Below, piece after piece: positions 17,120-25,820 of a DNA stretch of 64,000 nucleotides. Position 1 is the stretch's first letter, and each line of letters starts with the position of its first letter. The notes under the pieces are model-generated. The model had not been told where the DNA came from. It did not search any database and saw only the letters and a list, made by a program, of their open reading frames with translations. This DNA is from Motilibacter aurantiacus (GTDB lineage Bacteria; Actinomycetota; Actinomycetes; Motilibacterales; Motilibacteraceae): contig NZ_JAANNO010000001.1 of assembly GCF_011250645.1 (NCBI RefSeq), positions 1 through 64,000 on the forward strand. Direction: 5' to 3'. Made by a program: the position numbers and the translations under genes.

Positions 17120-18619
17120 TCAGACCGCGACCGCCCCCTCGGCGGGGACATCCTCCCGGCGGGCGTTGATGAGCAGCGCGGCCGCGACCAGGCCGCACAG
17201 GAGCAGCATGCTGCCCCAGAAGAACGCCACGTGGTAGCCGCGGATGAGGGCCTCGCCCTGGACGGCGGCGGCCTGCTGCGGGTCCCTGAGGTTGTCGGCG
17301 ATGTACGACGTGATGGCCGACGCGTAGAGCGTGTTGAGCAGCGCGGTGCCGAGCGAGCCGCCGATCTGCTGGGCCGTGTTGAGGACCGCCGACGCGATGC
17401 CGGCGTCGTGCCCGCCCACGCCGACGAGCGCGACGCTGGACGCCGGGATGAACACCAGCGCCATGCCGACGCTCATCACGATCTCCGACGGCAGGACGTG
17501 GGTCCAGTACGAGGTGTCGCGGGTGACCTGGGTGAGCCAGAGCATGCCGGCGATGGCCAGGACGAGGCCGACGAGCAGCAGCGGGCGCGGGCCGATCCGG
17601 GGCAGCAGCTGGGCCGCGATGCCGGCGGTGGCGATGATGCCGAGGCTGAAGGGCAGGAACGCGAAGCCGGACTTCAGGGGGCTGTAGCCGAGCGTCTGCT
17701 GCAGGTAGAACGTGAGGAACAGGAACATGGCGAACAGCCCCGCCCCCACGAACAGGAAGACGAGGTACGCCCCGCCGCGGTTGCGGTCGAGCACGACGCG
17801 CAGCGGCAGCAGCGGGTTCTTCGCCCGGGCCTCGTAGGCCACGAACGCCACCAGCAGCAGGACGGCGACCGTGAGGAACGTGATGGTGGAGCCCGCCGTC
17901 CAGCCGACGTCCTCCTTGGCGGCCTCGGTGAACCCGTAGACGAGGGTCACCAGGCCGAGGGTCGCGAGCACGGTCCCCGGGATGTCGTAGCTGCGGTCGC
18001 CGGGGGCACGGCTCTCATGGACGTACGGGATCGCGGCCAGCGCGGCGAGGACGGCGATCGGCACGTTGACGCCGAGGCACCAGCGCCAGGAGAAGTACTC
18101 GGTGAGCACCCCGCCGAGGATGAGGCCGATCGCCGCGCCGCCACCGGAGATGGCGCCGAACACCCCGAACGCCTTCGCCCGCTCCTTCGGCTCCGTGAAC
18201 GTCACGGTGATGATGGACAGGGCGGCTGGTGCCAGCAGCGCGCCGAACGCGCCCTGCAGCGCTCGAGCCGCGAAGAGCAGTTCCTGGTTCGGGGCGATCC
18301 CGCCGAGCCCGGAGGCGAAGGCGAAGCCGAGCAGGCCGATGACGAACGTCTTCTTGCGGCCGGTGAAGTCGGCGATGCGGCCGCCGAGCAGCAGCAGGCC
18401 GCCGAAGGCCAGGGTGTAGGCCGTCACGATCCACTGGACGTTCGCGTTGCTGATGCCGAGGTCGTCGCGGGCCGACGGGATCGCGATGTTCACGATCGAT
18501 GCGTCGAGCACCACCATGAGCTGGGCTACCGCGATGACCCCCAGCGCTTTCCAACGAGTGGGGTCCGGGGCAGCGCCCGCCGCGACGTGCTCGCCGGCGG
18601 GGCCTTGAGGTGCCGTCAT
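17120..18619 (-). CDS. MFS drug efflux transporter, DHA2 (EmrB/QacA) family
   Basis: 499 aa with about 14 membrane helices. DHA2 signatures include the motif LMVVLDASIVNIAIPSARDDLG in the first helix, LLLLGGRIADFTGRKKTF (motif A) and the LRARALQGAFGALLAPAALSIITVTF-like stretch. It exports drugs or other hydrophobic compounds by proton antiport; the substrate is unknown. The start at 18619 is supported by GGAGGAG upstream. A possible operator (ACGTACGT) overlaps the presumed promoter, and no cognate regulator gene is adjacent. Confidence 0.92.
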   Translation of the reverse strand: MTAPQGPAGEHVAAGAAPDPTRWKALGVIAVAQLMVVLDASIVNIAIPSARDDLGISNANVQWIVTAYTLAFGGLLLLGGRIADFTGRKKTFVIGLLGFAFASGLGGIAPNQELLFAARALQGAFGALLAPAALSIITVTFTEPKERAKAFGVFGAISGGGAAIGLILGGVLTEYFSWRWCLGVNVPIAVLAALAAIPYVHESRAPGDRSYDIPGTVLATLGLVTLVYGFTEAAKEDVGWTAGSTITFLTVAVLLLVAFVAYEARAKNPLLPLRVVLDRNRGGAYLVFLFVGAGLFAMFLFLTFYLQQTLGYSPLKSGFAFLPFSLGIIATAGIAAQLLPRIGPRPLLLVGLVLAIAGMLWLTQVTRDTSYWTHVLPSEIVMSVGMALVFIPASSVALVGVGGHDAGIASAVLNTAQQIGGSLGTALLNTLYASAITSYIADNLRDPQQAAAVQGEALIRGYHVAFFWGSMLLLCGLVAAALLINARREDVPAEGAVAV

Positions 18620-18717
18620 TGCGTCTCCTCCGCTTCGGCCGCGGGCGGCCGGGCTGGCGTCGTGCCGTTGCCCTCCCGGCCGGCGCCGCGACACTGCGGT
18701 GCGACGACAGGAGTCAG

Positions 18718-18725
18718 ACGTACGT
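18718..18725 (-). promoter_or_regulatory. possible promoter/operator of the DHA2 transporter
   Basis: On the minus strand, GTGACC, a 16-base spacer and TAACGT could be -35 and -10 boxes about 100 bases before the start codon. The palindrome ACGTACGT (18718-18725) overlaps the -10, as in TetR-controlled efflux genes. Position and symmetry are the only evidence. Confidence 0.3.
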
Positions 18726-18821
18726 TAGGACCACCCCGCGGCCGGTCACCACGGGGCGGCCCGATGACCTCGGACACAGCGGCCCGCACTCGACCGCACG
18801 GGCCCCGCCCCTGCGCCGAGC

Positions 18822-19298
18822 TCATCTCACCGTGAGCCGGATCCGCGCGCTCGAGTCGGCCCCGTCGGTGGCGGAGACGCCCAGCCCCTCCAGGGCGCTC
18901 CACCGCTCGATCTCCTCGGCGTTCTCGCCCCGCTCCTTCGCCACGGCCAGCGCCTTCGCCAGGTCGACGTACATCACGAAGCCCTGTCCCTCGGCGTCCG
19001 GCACCGCCCGGCGGAACGCGTCGGAGCTCCCGACCTGCCCGGTCGCCCCCGCGGTCCCGACCGACACCCGCAGCCCGTCGCTCTCCCGCTGCACCGTCAC
19101 GTCCCCGCTGATCTCCCCGGCCTCGAGCAGCCGGCGCAGCACCTGCTCGGCGCGGTCGGGGTCGTCCGAGCGCGTGCGCACCGTGACGCCCAGCCCGGCG
19201 GCGGCGCTCGCGGAGTCGTCGCCGAGCGCGACCGCGGTGTCGGTGCCGAGCACGGCGCGCAGGTCGTCGCCGCCCTCGATTGGCGCCTGAGCGGACAT
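18822..19298 (-). CDS. hypothetical protein resembling the C-terminal part of DUF3352 proteins
   Basis: 158 aa from ATG. The C-terminal half (GFVMYVDLAKALAVAKERG ... LEGLGVSATDGADSSARIRLTVR) resembles the end of actinobacterial DUF3352 proteins, which are normally about 500-600 aa, membrane-anchored and of unknown role. Here the N-terminal transmembrane and first repeat domains are missing. This is therefore either a short family variant or a truncated relic. GGGGGAA precedes the start. It is divergent from idi, with a 298-base gap in which no gene is seen. Confidence 0.6.
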   Translation of the reverse strand: MSAQAPIEGGDDLRAVLGTDTAVALGDDSASAAAGLGVTVRTRSDDPDRAEQVLRRLLEAGEISGDVTVQRESDGLRVSVGTAGATGQVGSSDAFRRAVPDAEGQGFVMYVDLAKALAVAKERGENAEEIERWSALEGLGVSATDGADSSARIRLTVR

Positions 19299-19596
19299 CG
19301 CGTTCCCCCTGGTCGTAGCAGTCCTCGGCAGCGGAGCTCAGGTGCCGCGGGAGGCGCACCCCGTTGCCCGACCGGCCGATTCCCCGCCCTCCCGGCGAGC
19401 AACCACGAAGATCGATCGGGCGATGTGCGATCCGGGCGGCAGAGGCCGCCAGCCCGGGACGGGCCACCGCGGACCGCCGCACCGCCGGCGGCGCCCCGGC
19501 CCCGTTCGGGTGCCCGGCTTCCGCTCCCGGCCTCGGTGAGCGACGATGGCTGGCCGCGGCGGGCAGGAGAGCCCGCCCCGTCCTACGGAGCCGTGC

Positions 19597-20163
19597 ATGT
19601 CCTCCCCCGCTCTCGAGCGCGTCGTCCTCCTCGACCAGTCGGGGCGCCCGGCCGGCGAGGCCCTCAAGAGCGAGGTCCACACCCGGGAGACGCCGCTCCA
19701 CCTGGCCTTCTCCTGCTACGCCTTCGGCCCCGACGGCCGGGTTCTCTTCACCCGCCGGGCGCTGGGCAAGAAGACGTGGCCCGGCGTGTGGACCGGCAGC
19801 GTCTGCGGCCACCCCTCGCCCGGCGAGGACTCGCAGGAGGCGGTCGCGCGCCGCCTCGAGCAGGAGCTCGGCCTGACCGCCACCGCGATCGCGATGGCGC
19901 TGCCCGCGTTCGCCTACCGGGCCGTCGACGCGTCCGGGATCGTGGAGAACGAGGTGTGCCCGGTCTACCTGGCCCGCGTGGACCGCGACCCCACCCCGGA
20001 CCCGGACGAGGTCGCCGAGTGGCAGTGGGCCGCCTGGGACGACCTGGTGCGGGTCGCCGCGGCGACGCCATGGCTGATCAGCCCGTGGGCCGTGCTGCAG
20101 ATCGCCGAGCTCACACCCGTGCTCCCCGACCTGCTGCCGCCTTTCGTCACGGTCTGCCCCTGA
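19597..20163 (+). CDS. idi: isopentenyl-diphosphate delta-isomerase, type I
   Basis: 188 aa, normal for the type I enzyme. It interconverts isopentenyl and dimethylallyl diphosphate in isoprenoid synthesis. The Nudix-like fold shows HLAFSCYAFGPDGRVLFTRRA, the catalytic Cys70 in WTGSVCGHP, and the acidic metal/catalytic site VENEVCPVY (E117, E119). The start at 19597 is preceded by ACGGAG seven bases upstream. It is a single gene with no pathway neighbours in the window. Confidence 0.95.
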   Translation: MSSPALERVVLLDQSGRPAGEALKSEVHTRETPLHLAFSCYAFGPDGRVLFTRRALGKKTWPGVWTGSVCGHPSPGEDSQEAVARRLEQELGLTATAIAMALPAFAYRAVDASGIVENEVCPVYLARVDRDPTPDPDEVAEWQWAAWDDLVRVAAATPWLISPWAVLQIAELTPVLPDLLPPFVTVCP

Positions 20164-20323
20164 TCGCTCCCACGCCGGGAACCCCTGCCCCCCACCGCAC
20201 GTCGAGCCGCGCGTACGTGACGCAGCCGTTGCGGGGCACCCGCCCTGCCACACTGCGCAGCAGGAGCCGCACGCGATGCGGCTGCGCGGGAGCCGCCGCA
20301 GCGCGGTCGGAAGGGGACACACC

Positions 20324-21259
20324 GTGACGCTCGACGTGACTCTGGTCGGCACGACGACGAAGATCGCCGTCGTCAACCTGCGGCCGGGGCAGGTGGTCTA
20401 CAGCGAGGCCGGAAAGTTCCTCTTCGGCTCCTCGGACGTCGTCATGGAGACCAAGCTCTCCGCGCCCAGCGCGCCCGCAGGCCAGCCGGCGCCCCAGCCG
20501 ATGCCGGGCCAGCAGCAGCCGCAGGGCGGTGGCATGGGCGGGGGCATGGGCGGGGGCCTCGGTGGCCTGCTCGGCGGAGGCGGCGGCGGGGGGCTCGGGG
20601 GCATGCTCGGGGGGCGCGGCGGCGGTGGCGCACCCGGTGGCGGGACGGGCGGTGCGGCGGGAGGAGCCGCCGGTGGCCTGGGCGGCATGCTGCGCACCGC
20701 GGCCCAGGCCGGCAAGCGGATGCTGGCGGGCGAGTCCTTCGCCTTCACCCACTTCCACACCCGGGGCGGCGACGGCCTGCTCGGGCTGGCCGGGGTCATC
20801 CCGGGTGAGATGCGGGCGATCGAGCTCGACGGGCGGACGACCTGGTTCGCCGAGAAGGACGCCTTCGTCGCCGCCGAGGCCGGGGTCGACTTCGACATCG
20901 CCTTCTCCGGGCTCCGGCAGGGCATCTCCGGCGGCGAGGGGTTCATCCTCGAGAAGTTCAGCGGCGTCGGCACGTTGCTCATCGCCGGGGCCGGGGACTT
21001 CATCGACATCAACCCCGCCGACTACGGCGGCAAGCTGCGGGTCGACACCGGCTGCATCGTCGCCTGGGACTCCAACATCCGCTACGGCGTCGAGCGGCTC
21101 GGCGCGCTCAACAAGCAGGGGATGATGAACGCGATGTTCGGCGGCGAGGGCATGTCGCTCGCGACCCTCGAGGGCAACGGGCAGGTCATCCTGCAGTCGG
21201 TGACCATGGACGGGCTGTCCAAGGCGCTGGCCAAGAACGCGGGCGCGGGCGACCGCTGA
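20324..21259 (+). CDS. AIM24 (DUF124) family protein with a glycine-rich insertion
   Basis: 311 aa from GTG. The C-terminal two thirds matches the AIM24/TIGR00266 beta-sandwich family (GESFAFTHFHTRGGDGLLGLAG ... GVGTLLIAGAGDFIDINPADYGGKLRVDTGCIVAWD). Residues about 50-130 hold a long, low-complexity Gly/Met/Leu/Gln insertion (QPQGGGMGGGMGGGLGG and similar) between the first strands and the rest. Family members are soluble beta-fold proteins of unclear function that sometimes associate with TerD-type proteins. The insertion is unusual and may be an aggregation- or membrane-prone loop. It is unlinked to the three AIM24 genes at 31.3-33.4 kb. Confidence 0.85.
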   Translation: MTLDVTLVGTTTKIAVVNLRPGQVVYSEAGKFLFGSSDVVMETKLSAPSAPAGQPAPQPMPGQQQPQGGGMGGGMGGGLGGLLGGGGGGGLGGMLGGRGGGGAPGGGTGGAAGGAAGGLGGMLRTAAQAGKRMLAGESFAFTHFHTRGGDGLLGLAGVIPGEMRAIELDGRTTWFAEKDAFVAAEAGVDFDIAFSGLRQGISGGEGFILEKFSGVGTLLIAGAGDFIDINPADYGGKLRVDTGCIVAWDSNIRYGVERLGALNKQGMMNAMFGGEGMSLATLEGNGQVILQSVTMDGLSKALAKNAGAGDR

Positions 21260-21335
21260 GCCCCGGGCTTCCGTTCCCGGGCCGCTCTGCGCGATCATGG
21301 CCGCGCAGGCCACCCAGGCGTACCGAGGAGGAGAC

Positions 21336-21935
21336 GTGGCGCAGTTCTCGCGCGGGTTCTCCGGGCGGCCCCGCTCGGAGGAGCCGGACCTGCCGCCGGG
21401 GCAGTACCGCACCCACGACTTCCCGGTGCTGTCCGCGGGCCCCACGCCCCGGGTCCCGCTCGACACGTGGCAGTTCACCATCGTCACGGAGGCCGGCGAG
21501 CGGCACAGCTGGGACTGGAAGGCGCTGCAGCAGCTGCCGTCCGAGAGCGTGACGGTCGACCTGCACTGCGTCACCCGCTGGTCCAAGCTGGGCACGCGGT
21601 GGCGCGGCGTCTCGCTCGACACCCTCTTCGAGGACGTCGAGACCGCCTCCGAGTACGCGTACGTCCGGGCGTACGGCGGCTACACCACGAACCTGCCGCT
21701 GGAGGACCTGCTCGACGGCCAGGCCTGGGTCGCGTACGAGTACGACGGCGACCCGCTCGCCCCCGAGCACGGCGGGCCGGCGCGCCTGCTCGTCCCCCAC
21801 CTCTACCTGTGGAAGAGCGCGAAGTGGGTGCAGGGGATCGTCCTGACGCCGCAGGACGAGCCGGGCTTCTGGGAGACGGCCGGCTACCACATGTACGGAG
21901 ACCCGTGGCAGGAACAGCGCTACGCCGGCGACTGA
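21336..21935 (+). CDS. molybdopterin-dependent oxidoreductase, sulfite-oxidase fold
   Basis: 199 aa; GTG start with GAGGAGGAG immediately upstream. It matches the short, cytosolic oxidoreductase-molybdopterin-binding family: VTVDLHCVTRWSKLGTRWRGVSLDTLF contains the Cys that ligates Mo (HCVTRWS), and the C-terminal half has the GYTTNLPLEDLL and HLYLWKSAKWVQGI blocks. The natural substrate is unknown. It overlaps the following flavin reductase gene by four bases, suggesting the reductase supplies or takes electrons. A DUF6510 gene completes the operon. Confidence 0.9.
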   Translation: MAQFSRGFSGRPRSEEPDLPPGQYRTHDFPVLSAGPTPRVPLDTWQFTIVTEAGERHSWDWKALQQLPSESVTVDLHCVTRWSKLGTRWRGVSLDTLFEDVETASEYAYVRAYGGYTTNLPLEDLLDGQAWVAYEYDGDPLAPEHGGPARLLVPHLYLWKSAKWVQGIVLTPQDEPGFWETAGYHMYGDPWQEQRYAGD

Positions 21936-22663
21936 CCTGGCGGCCGGCCCAGCTGTCGGCCGTACGCCAGGAGACGCCCACCGCCCGCACCCTCACGCTG
22001 CGCGTCGACGGCTGGGCCGGGCACGTCCCGGGCCAGCACGTGGACGTCCGGCTCACCGCTGCCGACGGCTACACGGCCGTGCGGTCGTACTCCATCTCCT
22101 CGGCTCCGGCCGAGGGCGAGCTGGAAATCACCGTCGACGAGGTGCGCGGCGGGGAGGTCTCGCCCTACCTCGTGCGCGAGATCGCCGCCGGTGACCTGGT
22201 GGAGGTGCGCGGCCCGCTCGGCGGCTGGTTCGTGTGGCAGCCGCAGAGCACCCGGCCGCTGCAGCTGGTCGCCGGCGGCTCGGGCATCGCCCCGCTGATG
22301 TCGATGGCGCGGGCGCGGGCTGCGGCCGGCGGCGGCGCACCCACCCGGCTGCTCTACTCGGTGCGGCGGCCCGACGCGGTCGTCTTCGCCGCGGAGCTGG
22401 CCGGGCTCGCCGCCCCCGGCTCGGGGCTCGAGGTGAGCTACGCCTACACGCGCGCGGTGCCCGAGGGCTGGCCGCGCCCCGCCGGCCGGGTCGACGCGGC
22501 CCTGCTCGCCGAGGCGACCTGGCCGGCCGAGCGGGCCCCCGACTGCTTCGTGTGCGGCCCGACCGGCTTCGTCGAGGCCACCGCAGACCTGCTCGTGGCC
22601 GCCGGCCACAGCGCCTCCGCCATCCGGACCGAGCGGTTCGGGCCGACCGGGAGCACGTCATGA
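21932..22663 (+). CDS. FAD/NAD(P)-binding ferredoxin-reductase-type oxidoreductase
   Basis: 243 aa, without an iron-sulfur domain. The FAD-binding domain shows RSYSISSAPAEGELEITVD. The NAD(P) part has GGSGIAPLMSMARAR and the C-terminal CGPTGFVEATADLLVAAG. The conserved N-terminus (TWRPAQLSAVRQETPTARTL) begins immediately after CTG 21932, which overlaps the stop of the previous gene (CTGA). No ATG, GTG or TTG lies at a suitable place, so a CTG start is the best reading. It probably reduces the molybdoprotein encoded upstream. The stop overlaps the next gene by ATGA. Confidence 0.85.
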   Translation: MTWRPAQLSAVRQETPTARTLTLRVDGWAGHVPGQHVDVRLTAADGYTAVRSYSISSAPAEGELEITVDEVRGGEVSPYLVREIAAGDLVEVRGPLGGWFVWQPQSTRPLQLVAGGSGIAPLMSMARARAAAGGGAPTRLLYSVRRPDAVVFAAELAGLAAPGSGLEVSYAYTRAVPEGWPRPAGRVDAALLAEATWPAERAPDCFVCGPTGFVEATADLLVAAGHSASAIRTERFGPTGSTS

Positions 22664-22944
22664 GCGACCTGCCCAGCTCCGAGCCCACGTTCCTCGACGG
22701 CAACGCCGCCGCCGGGCCGCTGCGCGACGTCTTCTCCGTCGACCTGACGTCCGCCGTCGGCACCTGCGCCGGCTGCGGTGACGCGGGCCCGGTCGGCGGC
22801 GTCCGCCTCTACAGCCAGGCCCCCGGGCTCGTCGGCCGGTGCCCCGGCTGCGAGGAGGTGCTGTTCACGCTGGTGCGCGGCGAGCAGGACACCTTCCTCA
22901 GCATGAAGGGGTTCGCGATGCTGCGGTTCCCCACCGCCGGCTGA
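22660..22944 (+). CDS. DUF6510 family small zinc-ribbon protein
   Basis: 94 aa. CAGCG (C-x-x-C) and GRCPGCEEVL (C-x-x-C) give a four-cysteine zinc ribbon at about residues 31-69; the N-terminus has FLDGNAAAGPLRDVF. The family routinely follows this oxidoreductase pair in actinobacteria, so a structural or maturation role is likely. The start overlaps the reductase stop (ATGA). Confidence 0.85.
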   Translation: MSDLPSSEPTFLDGNAAAGPLRDVFSVDLTSAVGTCAGCGDAGPVGGVRLYSQAPGLVGRCPGCEEVLFTLVRGEQDTFLSMKGFAMLRFPTAG

Positions 22945-22952
22945 GGAGCCGC

Positions 22953-23339
22953 TCAGCCGCTCGCGTACCGCTCCAGCAGGGCCGCCGGCGCGCACGCGGC
23001 CCACGCGTCCTCGACCGCGGCGCGGAGCACGTCCGCTGTTACGCGGTCGAGCTGGACCAGCACCGCCGGGTACCCGTCGAAGTGCGGGATGGTGAAGAAC
23101 GCGCCGTCCCCGGAGGCGAGGACGGCCTCCTTCTCCCCCAGGTCGGCCGTGGCCAGGGCGAGGATCGGGCCGCCGGGCGCAGGGGTGTCGCCGAAGCGCT
23201 TGAGGTCGGCCTTGGTGAACGGCCGCTCCCAGGCGAACGCCTTCTTCCGGACCAGCCACGTCCGGTGCCCGTACCGCGTGCCCTCGGTGACCTCGGGCAG
23301 GGCCGCCGCGAGCTCGGCCACGTCCGCGACAGAGGCCAT
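22953..23339 (-). CDS. MmcQ/YjbR family protein
   Basis: 128 aa with the CyaY-like MmcQ/YjbR fold: [26 protein letters not shown] at the N-terminus and [21 protein letters not shown] near residue 85. The family is annotated as DNA-binding, but its role is poorly known. It is convergent with the preceding operon, with eight bases between stops. Confidence 0.85.
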   Translation of the reverse strand: MASVADVAELAAALPEVTEGTRYGHRTWLVRKKAFAWERPFTKADLKRFGDTPAPGGPILALATADLGEKEAVLASGDGAFFTIPHFDGYPAVLVQLDRVTADVLRAAVEDAWAACAPAALLERYASG

Positions 23340-23412
23340 GGGCCCACGCTAGCGGCTGGTCGGGCGGGCACGGGTCGACGGCGGGCCGGGTCGCCCTGGC
23401 ACGTTCGGGCGG

Positions 23413-24228
23413 TCAGCACTCCTGGCCCCGGGACGAGGCCCCGAGCGACGGGCCGGCCGGGCCCGGGGCCACGCGCTGCATGTTGGTCCACCCGGTCCAT
23501 CCGCGTTCCTCCAGCAGCTCGAGCAGCCGGGGCGCGCACGCGAAGGAGTCGAGGAAGGCGGCGTCGAGGAGCGCCACCAGGTCGTCCCCGACCGGCTGCT
23601 CCTCCTCCATCCCCTCCGTCCGGGCGGCGGCCGCCTCGACGAACGCGGCCACGCGGTCCGCCAGCCCCGGCAGCCTCGGGTCGTCCGGGCCGCAGTCGAC
23701 GAGGTCGCTGAAGTCCACGTAGAGCTCGCGCAGCGTCTCGTCCTCGATCTGCACCCGTTTGATCGCCATGAGCCCGGGGACCTCCTCGGGGACCTGCGCG
23801 GCGATGAGGATCCAGCTGTCCCGCTCGATGTCGATCAACTGTTTCCGGAATCCCAGCTCATGCATACGGTCGAGGTAGGCGACGACCTCGGCGGGCAGGG
23901 CCAGGCTGTCGCCCGCCGCCAGCTGGCCGATGAGCTCCCGGTGCCGCTGGCGCTCGCGGATCTCGGCCCGCAGCCGTCGGTCGATGTCGGCCACCGCTTC
24001 GGCGAACTCCGTCCCGTCCGCGCACAGCAGCTCCGAGACCCGGCGGAGCGGCACGCCCGCGTCGGCGAGCGTCCGGATCCGGATGAGCTGCACGACCGCC
24101 GCGGCGTCGTAGCGGCGGTACCCCGAGGCGTCGCGCGCGGGCTCGGGCAGCAGGCCCTTCGCGTGGTAGTGCCGGACCGCGCGGACCGTGACCCCGGCGT
24201 ACGACGCCAACTGGCTGATGGTCAGCAT
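23413..24228 (-). CDS. MerR-family transcriptional regulator
   Basis: 271 aa from ATG 24228; an upstream TTG at 24270 is less likely because the family begins at MLTISQLASYAGVTVRAVRHY. The winged helix spans residues 1-72 (GLLPEPARDASGYRRYDAAAVVQLIRIRTLADAGVPLRRV), followed by a dimer coil and a long ligand-binding region. It lies 34 bases downstream of the ABC exporter genes on the same strand. It probably controls them and itself through the palindrome at 25821-25833. Confidence 0.9.
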   Translation of the reverse strand: MLTISQLASYAGVTVRAVRHYHAKGLLPEPARDASGYRRYDAAAVVQLIRIRTLADAGVPLRRVSELLCADGTEFAEAVADIDRRLRAEIRERQRHRELIGQLAAGDSLALPAEVVAYLDRMHELGFRKQLIDIERDSWILIAAQVPEEVPGLMAIKRVQIEDETLRELYVDFSDLVDCGPDDPRLPGLADRVAAFVEAAAARTEGMEEEQPVGDDLVALLDAAFLDSFACAPRLLELLEERGWTGWTNMQRVAPGPAGPSLGASSRGQEC

Positions 24229-24262
24229 CCGTGATCGCCCGATCTCCCGTGCCGACGGCCGG

Positions 24263-25024
24263 TCACGCAATTCTGCGCCGGTAGGTGCTCATCGCGAGCG
24301 CGTACGCCGCAAGCAGCAGGGCCAGGCACCAGGCCACGGCGAGCCAGCCGTCACCGCCCACGGGCTGCTCGGCGTAGAGCCTGCGCAGCGTGTTGACGAT
24401 CGGGGTCACCGGCTGGTTCTCCGCGAACCAGCGCACCGGGCCCGGCATCCCGGCCGTGGGCACGAACGCGGAGCTCACGAACGGCAGGAAGATCAGCGGG
24501 TAGGAGAAGCCGCTCACGCCGTCCAACGACGTCGCGGTCAGCCCCGGGATGACGGCCAGCCAGGTCAGCGCGAGGGTGAACAGCACCAGGATGGCGAGCA
24601 CCGCCAGCCAGCCGAGCACTCCTGCGCCCGTGCGGAACCCCATGACGAGCGCGACGGCCACGACCAGGGCGAGCGAGACCATGTTGGCCACGAGCGAGGT
24701 GAGCACGTGGCTCCAGAGCACGGCGGAGCGGGAGATCGGCATCGACCGGAACCGCTCGAACAGGCCGCCCGACACGTCCTGGAACAGCCGGAACGCCGTG
24801 TAGGCGATGCCGGAGGCCACGGTGATGAGCAGGATCCCCGGCAGCAGGTAGTCGACGTACTCGCCCCCGCCGACCTCGATCGCGCCACCGAAGACGTACA
24901 CGAAGAGCAACAGCATGGTGATCGGGGTGACGGCCGTGGTGATGATGGTGTCGGGGCTGCGCAGGATGTGCCGCAGCGACCGCCTGAGCAGGACGAAGGT
25001 GTCGCGGGCGAGGTAGGCGGTCAT
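24263..25024 (-). CDS. ABC-2 type exporter permease (DrrB-like)
   Basis: 253 aa with six membrane helices. The ABC-2 signature includes LLPGILLITVASGIAYTAFRLFQDVSGGLFERFRSMPISR and WFAENQPVTPIVNTLRRL. This is the membrane half of a drug or lipid exporter; the ATPase is the gene immediately upstream (10 bases between). It is co-transcribed with the MerR gene. Confidence 0.92.
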   Translation of the reverse strand: MTAYLARDTFVLLRRSLRHILRSPDTIITTAVTPITMLLLFVYVFGGAIEVGGGEYVDYLLPGILLITVASGIAYTAFRLFQDVSGGLFERFRSMPISRSAVLWSHVLTSLVANMVSLALVVAVALVMGFRTGAGVLGWLAVLAILVLFTLALTWLAVIPGLTATSLDGVSGFSYPLIFLPFVSSAFVPTAGMPGPVRWFAENQPVTPIVNTLRRLYAEQPVGGDGWLAVAWCLALLLAAYALAMSTYRRRIA

Positions 25025-25034
25025 CGTCGCCCCC

Positions 25035-25802
25035 CTACCTTCGGGCCCCGGCGGCGCCGACCACCGCGAGGAAGATCTCTTCGAGGGTCGGCTGCTTCTC
25101 GACGAACTCCACCTCGGCCGGCGGCAGCAGCTTCTGCAGCTGCCCGAACGTCCCCTCCACGAGGATTCTCCCCTCGTGCAGGATCGCGATCCGGTCGGCG
25201 AGCTGCTCGGCCTCGTCGAGGTACTGCGTCGTGAGCAGGACCGTGGTGCCGCTGCCGGCCAGCTCCCGGACGGTGTCCCACACCTCGATCCGCGACTGCG
25301 GGTCGAGCCCTGTCGTGGGCTCGTCCAGGAAGAGCACCGGCGGGTCGCCGATCAGGCTCATCGCGATGTCGAGCCGGCGGCGCATCCCGCCGGAGTACGT
25401 GCCGACCCTGCGGTCGGCCGCGCCGGCCAGCCCGAACCGGGCGAGCAGCCCGTCCGCGACCCCGCTCGCGCCGCGCAGATGGCGCAGCTGGGCGACGAGC
25501 ACGAGGTTCTCCCGCCCGGTGAGGACCTCGTCGACCGCGGCGAACTGCCCCGTGAGGCTGATCGACTCGCGCACCCGGTGCGGCTGCCGGGCGACGTCGT
25601 GGCCGTTGACCCGCGCGGTCCCGCCGTCGGCGCGCAGGAGTGTGGACAGGATCCGCACGACGGTGGTCTTGCCCGCGCCGTTGGAGCCGAGCAGCGCGCA
25701 GACCGACCCCTGCTGGACGCTGAGGTCGACGCCGGCCAGGACCAGCTGGCCGCCGTAGGACTTGGTGAGCCCGGCCGTCTCTATCGTCGGTGTCGACGTC
25801 AT
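25035..25802 (-). CDS. ABC exporter ATP-binding protein (DrrA-like)
   Basis: 255 aa. Walker A LLGSNGAGKTTVVRILSTLL, signature YSGGMRRRLDIAMSLIG, Walker B PPVLFLDEPTTGLDP and the C-terminal DrrA-type extension (PAEVEFVEKQPTLEEIFLAVVG) are all present. It powers the adjacent permease; this class exports antibiotics or hydrophobic compounds. The first gene of the ABC-MerR operon, it starts only 18 bases from a palindromic MerR-type operator, so the transcript leader must be very short. Confidence 0.93.
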   Translation of the reverse strand: MTSTPTIETAGLTKSYGGQLVLAGVDLSVQQGSVCALLGSNGAGKTTVVRILSTLLRADGGTARVNGHDVARQPHRVRESISLTGQFAAVDEVLTGRENLVLVAQLRHLRGASGVADGLLARFGLAGAADRRVGTYSGGMRRRLDIAMSLIGDPPVLFLDEPTTGLDPQSRIEVWDTVRELAGSGTTVLLTTQYLDEAEQLADRIAILHEGRILVEGTFGQLQKLLPPAEVEFVEKQPTLEEIFLAVVGAAGARR

Positions 25803-25820
25803 GGCGTCAGCGTCCAGCCC

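Noticed and set aside
20520-20700. GGC-rich repeated DNA at 20.5-20.7 kb as a possible CRISPR or satellite
   Set aside because: It is coding low-complexity glycine sequence within the AIM24 gene, without regular units or spacers.
21260-21296. GCCCCGGG/CCCGGGCC hairpin after the AIM24 gene
   Set aside because: Only six paired bases with a mismatch; too weak to call a terminator.
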